Counted from the first letter of the stretch, positions 22,703 to 31,509 are shown. The stretch is 37,387 nt of DNA from Pyramidobacter piscolens W5455 (GCF_000177335.1 NZ_ADFP01000044.1:1-37387), one strand, 5' to 3'. Numbers and translations are program-made. Notes: generated from the sequence alone by a model not told the origin.

Positions 22703-22733
22703 TCCCCTGTAAATCTTTTGATTTTACGGGAGG
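22703..22733 (+). promoter_or_regulatory. Shine-Dalgarno-sequestering hairpin of the TPP switch
   Basis: CCCCTGTAAATC can pair with GATTTTACGGGAGG around TTTT. The right arm contains the ribosome site GGGAGG of thiT (start 8 bases later). No T-run terminator follows the aptamer, so control is more likely at translation initiation than by termination. Confidence 0.55.
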
Positions 22734-22741
22734 TCTTTTCG

Positions 22742-23245
22742 ATGTATCAACGCAGCAAAACGCAGTCGGTGGTAGAGGCGGCGCTGTGCATTGCGCTGGC
22801 GGTGGTGTTCTCGCGGCTGAGGCTGTTCCGTCTGCCTCAGGGCGGTTCGGTGACGCTGGAGATCGTGCCGCTTCTGGTCTACGCGATGCGCTGGGGACTG
22901 CTGAAAGGGATCGGCGCTGGCGCCGTGGCCGGCCTTTTGCAGTACGTGATGGGCGGCTACGTGGTTCATCCCGTGCAGGGGCTGCTCGATTATCCGCTGG
23001 CCTACGCGGCGCTGGGACTGGCCGCCTTGGGCGGAGAGCACGTCTTCGTAGGCATCCTCGTCGCCGTGGCGGCGCGGATCGTCTGTCACGTGGCGTCGGG
23101 CGTGGTGTTCTTCGCGTCCTACGCGCCGGCCGGCACGCATCCGCTGGTCTACTCGCTGCTGTACAACGGCAGCTTCATGGCCGCCAACATGGTGATCGCG
23201 CTGATCCTGGTGCCGCTGATTTTGGCGCGGCTGAAAAAATTCTGA
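22742..23245 (+). CDS. thiT: ECF thiamine transporter substrate-binding (S) component ThiT
   Basis: This 167-residue membrane protein with six helices is the thiamine-specific S component of an energy-coupling-factor transporter. The family motifs are SVTLEIVPLLVYAMRWGLLKG, the GLLQYVMGGYVVHPVQGLLDYPLAY stretch whose aromatic residues bind thiamine, and GVVFFASYAP later. It needs a separate EcfA/A'/T module, not found in this window, so a shared group II module elsewhere is expected. The TPP riboswitch directly upstream strongly supports the substrate. The ATG follows GGGAGG by 8 bases. Confidence 0.95.
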   Translation: MYQRSKTQSVVEAALCIALAVVFSRLRLFRLPQGGSVTLEIVPLLVYAMRWGLLKGIGAGAVAGLLQYVMGGYVVHPVQGLLDYPLAYAALGLAALGGEHVFVGILVAVAARIVCHVASGVVFFASYAPAGTHPLVYSLLYNGSFMAANMVIALILVPLILARLKKF

Positions 23246-23266
23246 GCGATACGGAGGTGCGCCGTC

Positions 23267-24295
23267 GTGAAAAGGAACCGTTTTCTGGAAGCCGCGCTGG
23301 GCGCTCTGCTGGCGCTGGCTTTGGCGGGCGCGCCTGTTCGGGCGTCCGTGGAGAGCGCGCTCGAAGCGTGCCGCGCCGAAAACGGCCTGCTGCCCGACCA
23401 GCCCGGCGGCGGCACCTATTCGTCGGAAGTCGTTGTGCGCGAGCTGCGCCTGCGGCTGCTGCAGAATGACCACGAGCGCTTCGAGGCGCTCTACCGCCTG
23501 ACGGCGAAACACTTCCAGTCGCCGCTGATGCTACTGTACCGCCAGCTGGACGCTTCGCTGAAGCCGGTGGCGTGCGAGAATCTCACCGCGACGGACCTGC
23601 AGTTCTGCCGCGTGCTGCTCGACGCGGCGGAGCGATGGAACGAACCGCGCTACCGCGAACGCGCGCTGAAAACGGCCGGGCGTATGCTGCGCTTCAACGT
23701 CTACCGCAGCGTGCTGATCAACGGCGCTTCCTGGAAAGAACGGAGATCGGGCATTTTCAGCATTTACGAGCCGAGCCACCGCCTCAGTCTCGGCGCCGTC
23801 GACGTGAAAGCGCTGCAGCAGCTGCAAAGTTTTTCTTCCCAATGGGAGCCGGTGGCGCAGCGCTGCCTCGGCATCCTGTTGGCGGGAAGCGGCGCGCAGA
23901 CGCTGCGTCTGTCCTACGACGTGGACAAGCGCAGCTACGTCGACAGCCAGGACGGTTCTCTCGAGGCGCTGCTGATCATGGCCAATCTTGTGGACGGCGG
24001 CCTTGTGCCGCTCCATTCCATGGACCGGCTGGTGGAAAAACTGCGTCTCGAGCCGGAATTTCTCGTGACGGGCGCGCAGGCGTCGCTGGCGGCCGCGTCG
24101 CTGGGCGCTTACGTGCTGGCTCAGACGGGACGCGCGGCGGAATCGCGTCAGGTCTTTCTGCTTCTCGAAGAACGTTTCGGCGCCGGCGGGGCGCTGCTGC
24201 GCGCCCCCGGTCAGGAGCCCTCGGTCCTGCACAACCTTATGTATCTGATCGTGCGCGAGATCCTCGAGCCGAAAAGAAAAGCGGAGAACCGCTGA
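23267..24295 (+). CDS. Exported protein of unknown function, helical-barrel glycosidase-like
   Basis: This 342-residue protein has a signal peptide (basic KRNR, then LEAALGALLALALAGAPVRA). The rest is mostly helical, with repeated Leu/Ala/Arg patterns. A section with SGIFSIYEPSHRLSLGAVDVKALQQLQSF followed by LAGSG..TLRLSYDVDK is reminiscent of family 8 glycosidases (BcsZ-like, alpha/alpha-six barrel), where a tyrosine-rich DPSYF-type segment sits at this point, but catalytic residues could not be confirmed. It begins at GTG 23267 with ACGGAGGTG upstream, 21 bases after thiT, and is probably co-transcribed with it. The role is unknown and a link to thiamine is not implied. Confidence 0.6.
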   Translation: MKRNRFLEAALGALLALALAGAPVRASVESALEACRAENGLLPDQPGGGTYSSEVVVRELRLRLLQNDHERFEALYRLTAKHFQSPLMLLYRQLDASLKPVACENLTATDLQFCRVLLDAAERWNEPRYRERALKTAGRMLRFNVYRSVLINGASWKERRSGIFSIYEPSHRLSLGAVDVKALQQLQSFSSQWEPVAQRCLGILLAGSGAQTLRLSYDVDKRSYVDSQDGSLEALLIMANLVDGGLVPLHSMDRLVEKLRLEPEFLVTGAQASLAAASLGAYVLAQTGRAAESRQVFLLLEERFGAGGALLRAPGQEPSVLHNLMYLIVREILEPKRKAENR

Positions 24296-24317
24296 ACGGG
24301 AAGCTTTTCCGAAAAAG

Positions 24318-24367
24318 AAAAACAAGGGCGGACAGCTGGGGGAATTCGGCCGTCCGCCCTTGTTTTT
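24318..24367 (+). terminator. Terminator after the exported-protein gene
   Basis: ACAAGGGCGGAC and GTCCGCCCTTGT form a 12-bp stem around an 18-base loop, with an A-run before and T5 after. It ends the thiT transcript. Confidence 0.9.
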
Positions 24368-24390
24368 GCCGCAGAAGACGGTTCGCATGA

Positions 24391-24399
24391 TGGTATAAT
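24391..24399 (+). promoter_or_regulatory. Extended -10 promoter for the rRNA methyltransferase gene
   Basis: TGGTATAAT combines a perfect TATAAT with the upstream TGn extension, about 47 bases before the start codon. No good -35 is seen, which extended -10 promoters can do without. Confidence 0.55.
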
Positions 24400-24445
24400 G
24401 GCGAAAAATCGCGGCCGTTCAGGCCGATCTTCGAGGAGTCCGATC

Positions 24446-25675
24446 ATGAAACAGGAACGACACTATCCGCGCTTCGCTGTCACTGTCAAGGCGGAACGCA
24501 GCGTCAAAAGCGGGCATCCGTGGGTCTACGGCGAAGAAGTCGCGGACGTTCGGGGGCAGTACGCTCCCGGCGACCTTGTGGACGTGGTGAGCCGCGGCGG
24601 GGCGTACCTCGGCACGGGATTCGTCAACGACCATTCCAAGATCCGCGTGCGCCTTATCTCCGCCAACGCCAACGACCGCTTCGACGCCGCCTTTTTCGAG
24701 CGCCGCCTGCGCTACGCGCTGAACTACCGTAAAGCGGTGATGGGCGGTCAGTACGACTGCTGCCGCCTGCTCTTCGGCGACGCCGACGGCTTTCCCGGTC
24801 TGACCGTGGACCGCTTCGGCGACGTGCTCGTGGCCGAAGTGCTGTCGCTCGGCATGGACAAGTTGAAAGAGTTGCTGTTTCCCATGCTGGTGCGGCTGCT
24901 GCGCGAGGACGGGCAGGAAATCAGCGGCCTGTACGAGCGCAACGACGCCGCCATCCGCGATCTCGAGGGGCTGCCGCGGCACAGCGGCGAGTTCGCCATG
25001 GACGGCTGCTCGCTGGCGGGGCGGCGCACGGCGCGCATCTGCGAGAACGGCGTGCTCTACGACGTCAATTTCGTGGAGGGGCAGAAGACGGGCTTCTTCC
25101 TCGACCAGAAGTTCAACCGCGCCGCGGCGGCCCGCTTGTGCGCCGGTCTGGACGTGCTGGACTGTTTCACCCACACCGGCTCGTTCGCGCTCAACGCCGT
25201 CAGGGGCGGCGCGGCGCACGTCACCGCCGTGGACGTCTCCGCAGGCGCTCTGGAGATGGCGCGCCACAACGCCGCGCTGAACGGCTGTCTCGGAAAGATG
25301 GACTTTATCGCCGCCGACGTCTTCGACCTCCTGAGCGATATGGCTTCCCGCGGCCGCGGCGAGTACGGCATGATCATTCTCGACCCGCCCGCGTTCGCCA
25401 AATCGCGCCGCAGCGTGCGCGACGCCGCCCGCGGCTACAAGGAGATCAACCTCAAGGCCATGAAGCTGCTGCCCCGCGGCGGTTATCTCGCGACGGCTTC
25501 GTGCTCGCACTTCATGACCGGCGATCTGTTCCGGCAGACGCTCGCCGCCGCGGCCGCCGACGCCAAGGTCAGCCTGCGCCAGATCGAGGCCCGCGGCCAA
25601 TCCCCCGACCACCCGGTCCTGTGGGGCGTGCCGGAGACCGAGTACCTCAAGTTCTATCTGTTCCAGGTGGTATAA
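24446..25675 (+). CDS. rlmI: SAM-dependent 23S rRNA m5C methyltransferase, RlmI-like
   Basis: This 409-residue cytosolic enzyme should methylate a cytosine of 23S rRNA (C1962 in E. coli). An N-terminal PUA domain covers residues 10-75 (VKSGHPWVYGEEV...GDLVDVV), an EEHEE-like linker follows, then a Rossmann methyltransferase domain from about 205: GFFLDQKFNR, DCFTHTGSFAL (SAM motif I), VTAVDVS (motif II), DPPAF (313-317, motif IV) and SCSHF with the catalytic Cys 353 (motif VI). The ATG at 24446 has GAGGAG 8 bases upstream. It may be the first gene of a short unit with the GT32-like gene 24 bases downstream. Confidence 0.9.
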   Translation: MKQERHYPRFAVTVKAERSVKSGHPWVYGEEVADVRGQYAPGDLVDVVSRGGAYLGTGFVNDHSKIRVRLISANANDRFDAAFFERRLRYALNYRKAVMGGQYDCCRLLFGDADGFPGLTVDRFGDVLVAEVLSLGMDKLKELLFPMLVRLLREDGQEISGLYERNDAAIRDLEGLPRHSGEFAMDGCSLAGRRTARICENGVLYDVNFVEGQKTGFFLDQKFNRAAAARLCAGLDVLDCFTHTGSFALNAVRGGAAHVTAVDVSAGALEMARHNAALNGCLGKMDFIAADVFDLLSDMASRGRGEYGMIILDPPAFAKSRRSVRDAARGYKEINLKAMKLLPRGGYLATASCSHFMTGDLFRQTLAAAAADAKVSLRQIEARGQSPDHPVLWGVPETEYLKFYLFQVV

Positions 25676-25699
25676 GGTCAGTATCGGAGGGGGAAAGAC

Positions 25700-26431
25700 A
25701 TGGCGATTCCAAAAATCATCCATTACTGCTGGTTTGGCGAAAAGGAATTCCCGGCGCTGGGACGCCGGTGTCTTGCCTCGTGGAAAAAATTTCTGCCCGA
25801 TTACAGGATCGTGCTTTGGAACGAGCTGAATTTTGACCTTTCCGCGTTTTGTTTTACACGGGAAGCGGCGGCCATGAAAAAATGGGCCTTCGTCTCGGAT
25901 TTCCTGAGGCTTTACGCTCTGTACCGCCGGGGCGGGGTTTATCTGGACAGCGACGTCGAGGTGCTGAAGCCGCTCGATGGCTTCTTGCGGCACCGCGCTT
26001 TTACCGGATTCGAGCGTCCCGGCTGCCCGGTAACCGGGATCATGGGGGCCGAAGCGGGGCACCCGTGGATAAAAGGACTGCTCGCCGACTACTCGCGGAA
26101 GCATTTCATCGACGAAAGCGGCGTTCCCGATCTGACTCCGAATACGGAACTGATCACGCGGGACCTTCGGAAACGGTACGGCGTGCTTTTGAACAATCGG
26201 AAGCAGTTTCTTGACGACGGCCTGTGTATCTATCCGCAGGAGATCTTTTGCCCGCTGACCCTGAAAGGTGAAAATTACGGAAAAAATTTTGCCGGCGCCT
26301 TTACGGTCCACTGGTTCGCGGGAAGCTGGCGTCCGCCGGGCGCCCGGCTGTTGAGCGGGCTGGGGCGGGCGCTGCGGAAGATCCATCTGTACAATGTGAT
26401 GCGGCGGATTGTGCGCGGGAAAGACGCGTAG
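25700..26431 (+). CDS. Glycosyltransferase, GT32/DXD sugar-binding family
   Basis: This 243-residue protein matches short GT32-type transferases that add a sugar from a nucleotide donor in capsule or lipopolysaccharide synthesis. Signatures are IPKIIHYCWFG at the N-terminus, WNE (40-42), AFVSDFLRLYALYRRGGVYLDSDVEV with the metal/nucleotide-binding DSD (83-85), and HWFAGSW near the end. There is no membrane helix. AGGGGGAAAGAC precedes the start. It faces the minus-strand polysaccharide genes next door (convergent, 39 bases apart), suggesting a shared pathway though separate transcription. Confidence 0.87.
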   Translation: MAIPKIIHYCWFGEKEFPALGRRCLASWKKFLPDYRIVLWNELNFDLSAFCFTREAAAMKKWAFVSDFLRLYALYRRGGVYLDSDVEVLKPLDGFLRHRAFTGFERPGCPVTGIMGAEAGHPWIKGLLADYSRKHFIDESGVPDLTPNTELITRDLRKRYGVLLNNRKQFLDDGLCIYPQEIFCPLTLKGENYGKNFAGAFTVHWFAGSWRPPGARLLSGLGRALRKIHLYNVMRRIVRGKDA

Positions 26432-26470
26432 TTTTTGTTGGGAAGCGGGTTTTCCCGTCGCGGCGCGGAA

Positions 26471-27637
26471 TCAGCGTTTGTTTTCCCGCGGCGCGGGAGT
26501 CGGAGAGAGAAGTCTGGCGTAGAGCGCTTCGTGCATTTTTTGGAGGCGTTCGATGGCATAGTCTTTGACCTTTTCGGAGGCCCGGGCGACATGTTGTCCG
26601 CAGGACGCAGGCGCGCTGAAAATGGCGCTGAACGCTCCCGCCAGAGCTTCCGTGTCGCCTACGGGAACAAGCGTGCCGCAGCCGCCGGCGAGCAGGTCGC
26701 GTGTGCCGCGGACGTCGGCGCCGATGACCGGCGTCCCCATGGCCATGGCTTCCAGCACCGAGCGGGGCAGGCCTTCGCGTTCCGAAGGCAGCACGGCCGC
26801 CGCCGCGCCTTTGAGCAGCGCGGGCACGTCGGCGCGCTGGCCGAGGAAGTGGCAGCGTTTTTCGACGCCGCGGCGGCGGGCCAGCGCTTGCGTTTCCGCA
26901 AACAGCGGCCCCTGTCCGGCGAAGGCGAGATGAAGACGCGGGTCCTCGATTCGTGCGAGCGCCCTGACGGCGTCGCGGTGGCGTTTGCCGGGGTTGAACT
27001 CCGCGATCATCAGGATATAACGGTCTTCCGGCGTCAGCCGCATCTCCTCGCGCGCGGCGGCAACCTGCGCGTCGTCGACGGCATCGCGGCTGTATTGCGA
27101 TAGATCGACGCCGATCCCCGGCATCAAGGTGACGTTTTCGCGCGGAACGATGCGGTATTGCAGCGCGGCGTCGTAATCTTCTTCGTTGATGACGATCAAA
27201 TAGTCTGTCCAGCGCCCGGCGAGCTTTTCGAGGGCGATGAACAGGCCGTTTTTTATTTTTGAGTTCCCCTTGAAGAAATGGAAGCCGTGCGCGGTGTACG
27301 CGATTTTGACCTTCCCCGCCGCGCGCAGGCGCCGCAGGGCGAAGCGGGCGACGAACGCCGCCACGGGCGTGTGCACGTGGACGATGTCGTAGCGCTGCTG
27401 CGACACCAGTTCCCGCACAAAATCCGGCGCGCGCGCGAAATTACGCGGATCGAGAGGGTTGCGCCCCCAGTCGACGGCGTAAAAACGATCGAAATGCCCC
27501 GCCGCGGCGGGAAAAGGATCGCGCACGTTGGCCATCGCGTCGACCTGCCAGCCCTTGGCGCGGAAAGAGTCGCCGTAAGGAAGCAGAAAATCGCGCAACG
27601 TTCTCTGGATTGTCGTTACAATAAGAAGTTTTTTCAT
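26471..27637 (-). CDS. Glycosyltransferase family 4/1 (GT-B)
   Basis: This 388-residue GT-B glycosyltransferase should transfer a sugar to a lipid-linked glycan at the cytoplasmic face of the membrane. The N-terminal domain has DIVHVHTPVAAFVARFALRR and AYTAHGFHFFKG. The C-terminal domain has IAEFNPGKRH, FAGQGPL, FLGQRADVPALLKGA and the donor-binding PSEREGLPRSVLEAMAMG (E-x7-E). The YTAHGFHF and NPGKRH motifs are common in WcaA/EpsD-like exopolysaccharide enzymes. The ATG overlaps the epimerase stop codon (ATGA), so it is third in the minus-strand operon. Donor and acceptor are unknown. Confidence 0.9.
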   Translation of the reverse strand: MKKLLIVTTIQRTLRDFLLPYGDSFRAKGWQVDAMANVRDPFPAAAGHFDRFYAVDWGRNPLDPRNFARAPDFVRELVSQQRYDIVHVHTPVAAFVARFALRRLRAAGKVKIAYTAHGFHFFKGNSKIKNGLFIALEKLAGRWTDYLIVINEEDYDAALQYRIVPRENVTLMPGIGVDLSQYSRDAVDDAQVAAAREEMRLTPEDRYILMIAEFNPGKRHRDAVRALARIEDPRLHLAFAGQGPLFAETQALARRRGVEKRCHFLGQRADVPALLKGAAAAVLPSEREGLPRSVLEAMAMGTPVIGADVRGTRDLLAGGCGTLVPVGDTEALAGAFSAIFSAPASCGQHVARASEKVKDYAIERLQKMHEALYARLLSPTPAPRENKR

Positions 27638-28506
27638 TGTAAATTCTCGAACGCGTTCAGCGTTTCCACGAGAGATTGCTCGAACGGCACGATATTGTAC
27701 TCTTCGCATCGACTTAACTCCCGAGCGTAGCAGAGGGATCCGAAGGCTTTGTCGACGGCCGGCGTGAAGCGGCGCAAAAAATGCAGCGCGGGATTGAGAA
27801 GTCGCGTGAGAGTGATTTTCCGCCCCTGAAGCGCGCCCAGACAGCGCACCAGATCGGAAGTGCCGACGTACGCTTCGTTTTGCGGGAAGAACGTGCCGGA
27901 ATCCTCCCGGTCGACGATCAGGCGAAGCTGTTCGCAGAGGTTGCCGATATAGATCATGCTGCGGCGGTTTTCCACTTTGGGGAAAATCGGCAGGCGGCGC
28001 GCGCATCCGATCAGCGCGGGAAAGTTCCCCTTGCAGCCCGGGCCGTAAATCAGCGGCGCGCGAACGACGGCGATCTTGAACGCCGGAGCGGCGAGCGCGG
28101 CGATTCTCCTTTCGGCTTCCAGCTTCGACCGTCCGTAAACGTTCGTCGGCGCGGGGACGGTCCCGGCCGCGATGATTTTTTCCTTTCCCGGCGGCGCGCT
28201 GTCGCCGTAAACGGCGATGCTGCTCATGAAGATGAACTGTCCGACGCCCTCGCGCCGGGCTTTGAGGGCGGTTTCTTCGGCAAGGTCGCGGTTGACGCGC
28301 AGATAAAGCTCGTTGGGCCCGGCGGACAGGTGGGCGATCCCCGCGCAGTGAATCAGGGCGTCGTAACCGGCGAAGCTGCGCCGGCGCCACTCCGCGCCGC
28401 GCAGGCTGACGAAGTCGGTGCGATAGCGGCCGCCGAACCGTTCCAGCCATCTGGCGAAAGAGCGTCCCACAAAGCTGCGGGCGCCGGCGACGAGGATCTT
28501 TTTCAT
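27634..28506 (-). CDS. NAD-dependent epimerase/dehydratase (extended SDR)
   Basis: This 290-residue Rossmann-fold enzyme should oxidise, epimerise or reduce a nucleotide-sugar. It shows ILVAGARSFVGRSF at the N-terminus (the dinucleotide loop, with Ser in place of the middle Gly of GxxGxxG), CAGIAHL, MSSIAVYG and the catalytic YxxxK at Tyr 124 and Lys 128 (NVYGRSKLEAE), then RAPLIYGPGCKGNF. It is slightly short of the usual 310-330 residues. It overlaps the sugar transferase before it and the glycosyltransferase after it by ATGA, indicating coupled translation. The pairing of a small epimerase with a priming sugar transferase suggests it makes the first sugar of the repeat unit. Confidence 0.88.
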   Translation of the reverse strand: MKKILVAGARSFVGRSFARWLERFGGRYRTDFVSLRGAEWRRRSFAGYDALIHCAGIAHLSAGPNELYLRVNRDLAEETALKARREGVGQFIFMSSIAVYGDSAPPGKEKIIAAGTVPAPTNVYGRSKLEAERRIAALAAPAFKIAVVRAPLIYGPGCKGNFPALIGCARRLPIFPKVENRRSMIYIGNLCEQLRLIVDREDSGTFFPQNEAYVGTSDLVRCLGALQGRKITLTRLLNPALHFLRRFTPAVDKAFGSLCYARELSRCEEYNIVPFEQSLVETLNAFENLQ

Positions 28507-29177
28507 GACGGCCGGTCCTTCGCGCCTTTGATCTTTTCGAGCGCGCGGGGGCGCTTGATCTCCGTCGGCGGCGCGATGACCGTTTCCCCTTCGCCGGCGT
28601 CGATGCCGTCGCGGCGCAAGACGGCGGCGACGGTGCGCCAGAGGATCTTGAGGTCGAGCCACAGGCTGAGGCGGTCGACGTATTCGAGATCGTACTGGAG
28701 GCGCTTTTCCCAGCTCATGGCGTTGCGCCCGCTGACCTGGGCCAGCCCCGTGAGCCCCGGGCGGACGGAGTGGCGGCGCGCCTCCTCTTCGCCGAAAAGC
28801 GGCAAAAAATCGACCAGCAGCGGCCGCGGCCCGACGAGACTCATGTCGCCCTTGAGAACGTTCCACAGCTCGGGCAGTTCGTCGAGGCTCGAACGGCGCA
28901 GCTCGCGGCCGAACGGCGTGAGGCGTTCCTGGTCGGGCAGCGGGCGCCCCGAAGCGTCGACGGCCTGGCGCATGGAGCGGAACTTGTAGTTCAGAAAAAT
29001 CTTTTCGCCGCGTCCGGGGCGCGGCTGAGCGAAGACGACGGGAGAGCCCAGCTCCCGTTTCACCCGCAGCGCGACCCGGATCATCAGCGGGGAAAAAATC
29101 AGCAGCGCCACCAACGCCCCGACAATATCCATAAGCCGCTTGAGCGGCAGATAACTTTTTCCGCTGATCAGGATCAT
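28503..29177 (-). CDS. Priming sugar transferase (undecaprenyl-phosphate phosphoglycosyltransferase)
   Basis: This 224-residue monotopic membrane enzyme should move a sugar-1-phosphate from a nucleotide sugar onto undecaprenyl phosphate, the first step of a surface polysaccharide. One hydrophobic segment (RLMDIVGALVALLIFSPLMI) is followed by the catalytic domain with FAQPRPGRGEKIFLNYKFRSM, RRSSLDELPELWNVLKGDMS, LVGPRPL and VRPGLTGLAQVSGRN. The ATG at 29177 is chosen because GGAGG lies 8 bases before it; the ATG at 29207 has no such site. It is first in a three-gene minus-strand operon. Confidence 0.92.
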   Translation of the reverse strand: MILISGKSYLPLKRLMDIVGALVALLIFSPLMIRVALRVKRELGSPVVFAQPRPGRGEKIFLNYKFRSMRQAVDASGRPLPDQERLTPFGRELRRSSLDELPELWNVLKGDMSLVGPRPLLVDFLPLFGEEEARRHSVRPGLTGLAQVSGRNAMSWEKRLQYDLEYVDRLSLWLDLKILWRTVAAVLRRDGIDAGEGETVIAPPTEIKRPRALEKIKGAKDRPS

Positions 29178-29270
29178 GGCCTCGGCCTCCGCGAAGATTT
29201 TTTCCATTATATCCCACCGGCCGCGAAATGGGGCGCGTTTCCTCCCCGTCGCGCTTCGTTTTCGCCCGGC

Positions 29271-29298
29271 TTGATTTCTCCGGCGCTTCCTGTATGAT
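29271..29298 (+). promoter_or_regulatory. Promoter for the helicase gene
   Basis: TTGATT (29271-29276) and TATGAT (29293-29298) are 16 bases apart and end 33 bases before the start codon of the helicase gene. Confidence 0.6.
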
Positions 29299-29331
29299 GG
29301 TTGGTATTCGCGAAAGAAAGGGGCGAGCGGC

Positions 29332-31482
29332 GTGAAAGACATTCTCGGAGGGCTGAACGCGGTCCAGCGCGAGGCCGTGACGGCGACGGAAGGCTACGTG
29401 CGCGTCATCGCCGGCGCCGGATCGGGCAAGACTCGCGCCCTGTCGCGGCGTTTCGCCTGGCTGGTGAACGGGCTGGGCGTGATGCCGGGGCACATCCTCT
29501 GCGTCACCTTCAGCAACAAGTCGGCCAACGAAATGCGCCAGCGCATCCACGCGCTCACCGACGACAACGACACCGGCTACGTCAACACGTTTCACGGCTT
29601 CTGCGTCTCCGTCCTGCAGGAGGACAGCCACGCCGTACAGTATCCGAAAAGCTTCATCGTCCTCGACAACTCCGACATCGACGACATCCTCAGGATCATT
29701 TACGCCGAGCGCGGCCTGACGCTGCGCGACATGACTTTCGCCGAGGCGCGCGACATGTTCGAGATCCGCAAGCTCTTCAAGGAGCCGCTGTACTGCCGCG
29801 ACATGATCGCCCTGCCGCTGGAGCGGCTGCGCAAAAAATACGAGGAAGCCGCAGAGCCGGCGGACATTTTGTTTTACGGCTATCTCTATCAGCAGAAGAA
29901 ATGCTTCGGCCTCGACTACAACGACCTGATCGTTTTCACGCTGCACATCTTCGAGCGCGAGCCGGAGATCCGCCGCAAGTGGCAGCAGCGCCTCGAATAT
30001 ATTATGATCGACGAGTTCCAGGACATCGACGGGCTTCAGTACCGCCTCATGGAAGCCCTTTGCGGCTTCCACAAGAACCTGTTCGTCGTCGGCGACCCCG
30101 ACCAGACCATCTACACGTGGCGCGGCGCCAGCGTCAGGTACCTGCTCGACTTCGACGCCCGCCACCTGGGCACGCGCACGATCATGATGATGGAGAATTA
30201 CCGCTCCACGCCGCAGATCCTCGCGGCCGCCAACAGCCTGATCGACGCGAACGAGACGCGCGTCAAAAAGGACCTGCTCCCCGTGCGCGCTCCCGGCGGC
30301 CCCGTGCGCTGCTTTCACGGCGAGACGGCGGAGGACGAGGCGCGCTGGATCGCCGCCGAGATCGAAAAACTCCGCGAAGCGGGCGCGCCCTACAAGTCGT
30401 GCGCGGTGCTGTACCGCGCCCATTACCTGACGCGCAGCCTGGAAGCGGCGTTTCTGAAGGAGAAGATCCCCTACACGATCTACGCCGGCGTGCAGTTCTA
30501 CGACCGCGCCGAGATCAAGGACGCGCTCGCCTACCTGCGCCTGGTCGCCTACCGCGACGACCTCTCCTTCCGCCGCGTGGTCAACGCGCCGCGGCGCAAC
30601 ATGGGCGCGCGGCGCATGGCCTTTTTGGAAGAACAGGCGGCGTCTCGCGGCTGCTCGCTGTGGGACGCGCTGACCGCGACGCTGGACGACGAGATCTTCA
30701 AGGGCACCCGCGCCGCCGCCTTCGTGAGCCTGATCGAACGGTTTTCCGCCGCCCCGGTTCTGCCCGTCTCGGAAGCGCTGTCCGGCCTCCTTGACGAGAG
30801 CGGCTACGAAGCCATGCTGCGCACCGATGGCGCCCAGCAGCGCCTCGACAATCTGGCCGAGCTGAAACAGGCCGTCCACGAGTACGAGACGACCTGCGGC
30901 GAGGAAAGCGGCGTCGCCGATTACCTCCGCCACGCGGCGCTGTTCACCGACGGCGACCGCGCCGAGTCGGCCGACACGGTGCGCTTCATGACCGTGCACG
31001 CCGCCAAGGGGCTGGAATTTTCCCGCGTGTTCCTGTGCGGCATGAACGAAGGCGTGTTCCCGACGCGCCGCACGCGCACGCTGCAAGCGATGGAGGAAGA
31101 GCGCCGCCTCGCCTTCGTCGCCATGACCCGCGCCCGCGACGCCCTCTGCCTGACGGAAGCCGACGGCCGCACGCTCGACGGTTCGCCGCGCTATCCGAGC
31201 CGCTTCATCCTCGACATCGACCAGGGACTTTTGCAGTACGTCGCGCCGCCGCGCCCCGGCCTGATCGAAGAGGCCCGCGACCGCATCGCCGAGAGCGAAA
31301 GGCAGCTGCGCCGCGACAGCCGGATCGAGGCGCTGCCGCCGGGCACGGCCGTGACGCACCCCGTCTTCGGCCCCGGCGTGATCGTCGAAGCGGACGCGGG
31401 CGAACTGTGCTACACGGTGCGCTTCGACCGCCTCGCCACGCCGCGCCGCCTCAGCTTCAAGGCGCCGCTGACGCGATCGTAG
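29332..31482 (+). CDS. UvrD/PcrA/Rep-family ATP-dependent DNA helicase
   Basis: This 716-residue superfamily 1A helicase unwinds DNA 3' to 5' in repair, restart or plasmid-type replication. Motifs in order: Q-motif LNAVQREAV, Walker A GAGSGKT (28-34), TFSNKSANEM, DEFQDID (motif II), VVGDPDQTIYTWRGA (III), MMENYRST (IV), TVHAAKGLEFSRVFLCGMNEGVFP (V) and EEERRLAFVAMTRAR (VI). A C-terminal Tudor-like segment (VTHPVFGPGVIVEAD) is typical of PcrA/UvrD and contacts RNA polymerase there. It starts with GTG at 29332 after AAAGGGGCG. It is slightly shorter than usual but complete. Confidence 0.94.
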   Translation: MKDILGGLNAVQREAVTATEGYVRVIAGAGSGKTRALSRRFAWLVNGLGVMPGHILCVTFSNKSANEMRQRIHALTDDNDTGYVNTFHGFCVSVLQEDSHAVQYPKSFIVLDNSDIDDILRIIYAERGLTLRDMTFAEARDMFEIRKLFKEPLYCRDMIALPLERLRKKYEEAAEPADILFYGYLYQQKKCFGLDYNDLIVFTLHIFEREPEIRRKWQQRLEYIMIDEFQDIDGLQYRLMEALCGFHKNLFVVGDPDQTIYTWRGASVRYLLDFDARHLGTRTIMMMENYRSTPQILAAANSLIDANETRVKKDLLPVRAPGGPVRCFHGETAEDEARWIAAEIEKLREAGAPYKSCAVLYRAHYLTRSLEAAFLKEKIPYTIYAGVQFYDRAEIKDALAYLRLVAYRDDLSFRRVVNAPRRNMGARRMAFLEEQAASRGCSLWDALTATLDDEIFKGTRAAAFVSLIERFSAAPVLPVSEALSGLLDESGYEAMLRTDGAQQRLDNLAELKQAVHEYETTCGEESGVADYLRHAALFTDGDRAESADTVRFMTVHAAKGLEFSRVFLCGMNEGVFPTRRTRTLQAMEEERRLAFVAMTRARDALCLTEADGRTLDGSPRYPSRFILDIDQGLLQYVAPPRPGLIEEARDRIAESERQLRRDSRIEALPPGTAVTHPVFGPGVIVEADAGELCYTVRFDRLATPRRLSFKAPLTRS

Positions 31483-31509
31483 CCGGCGCGTTTTTGCGCG
31501 CGCCGAAAA

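Noticed and set aside
24419-26386. A 655-codon minus-strand frame over the rRNA methyltransferase and GT32 genes
   Set aside because: It spans two real plus-strand genes and their spacer, and shows no motif.
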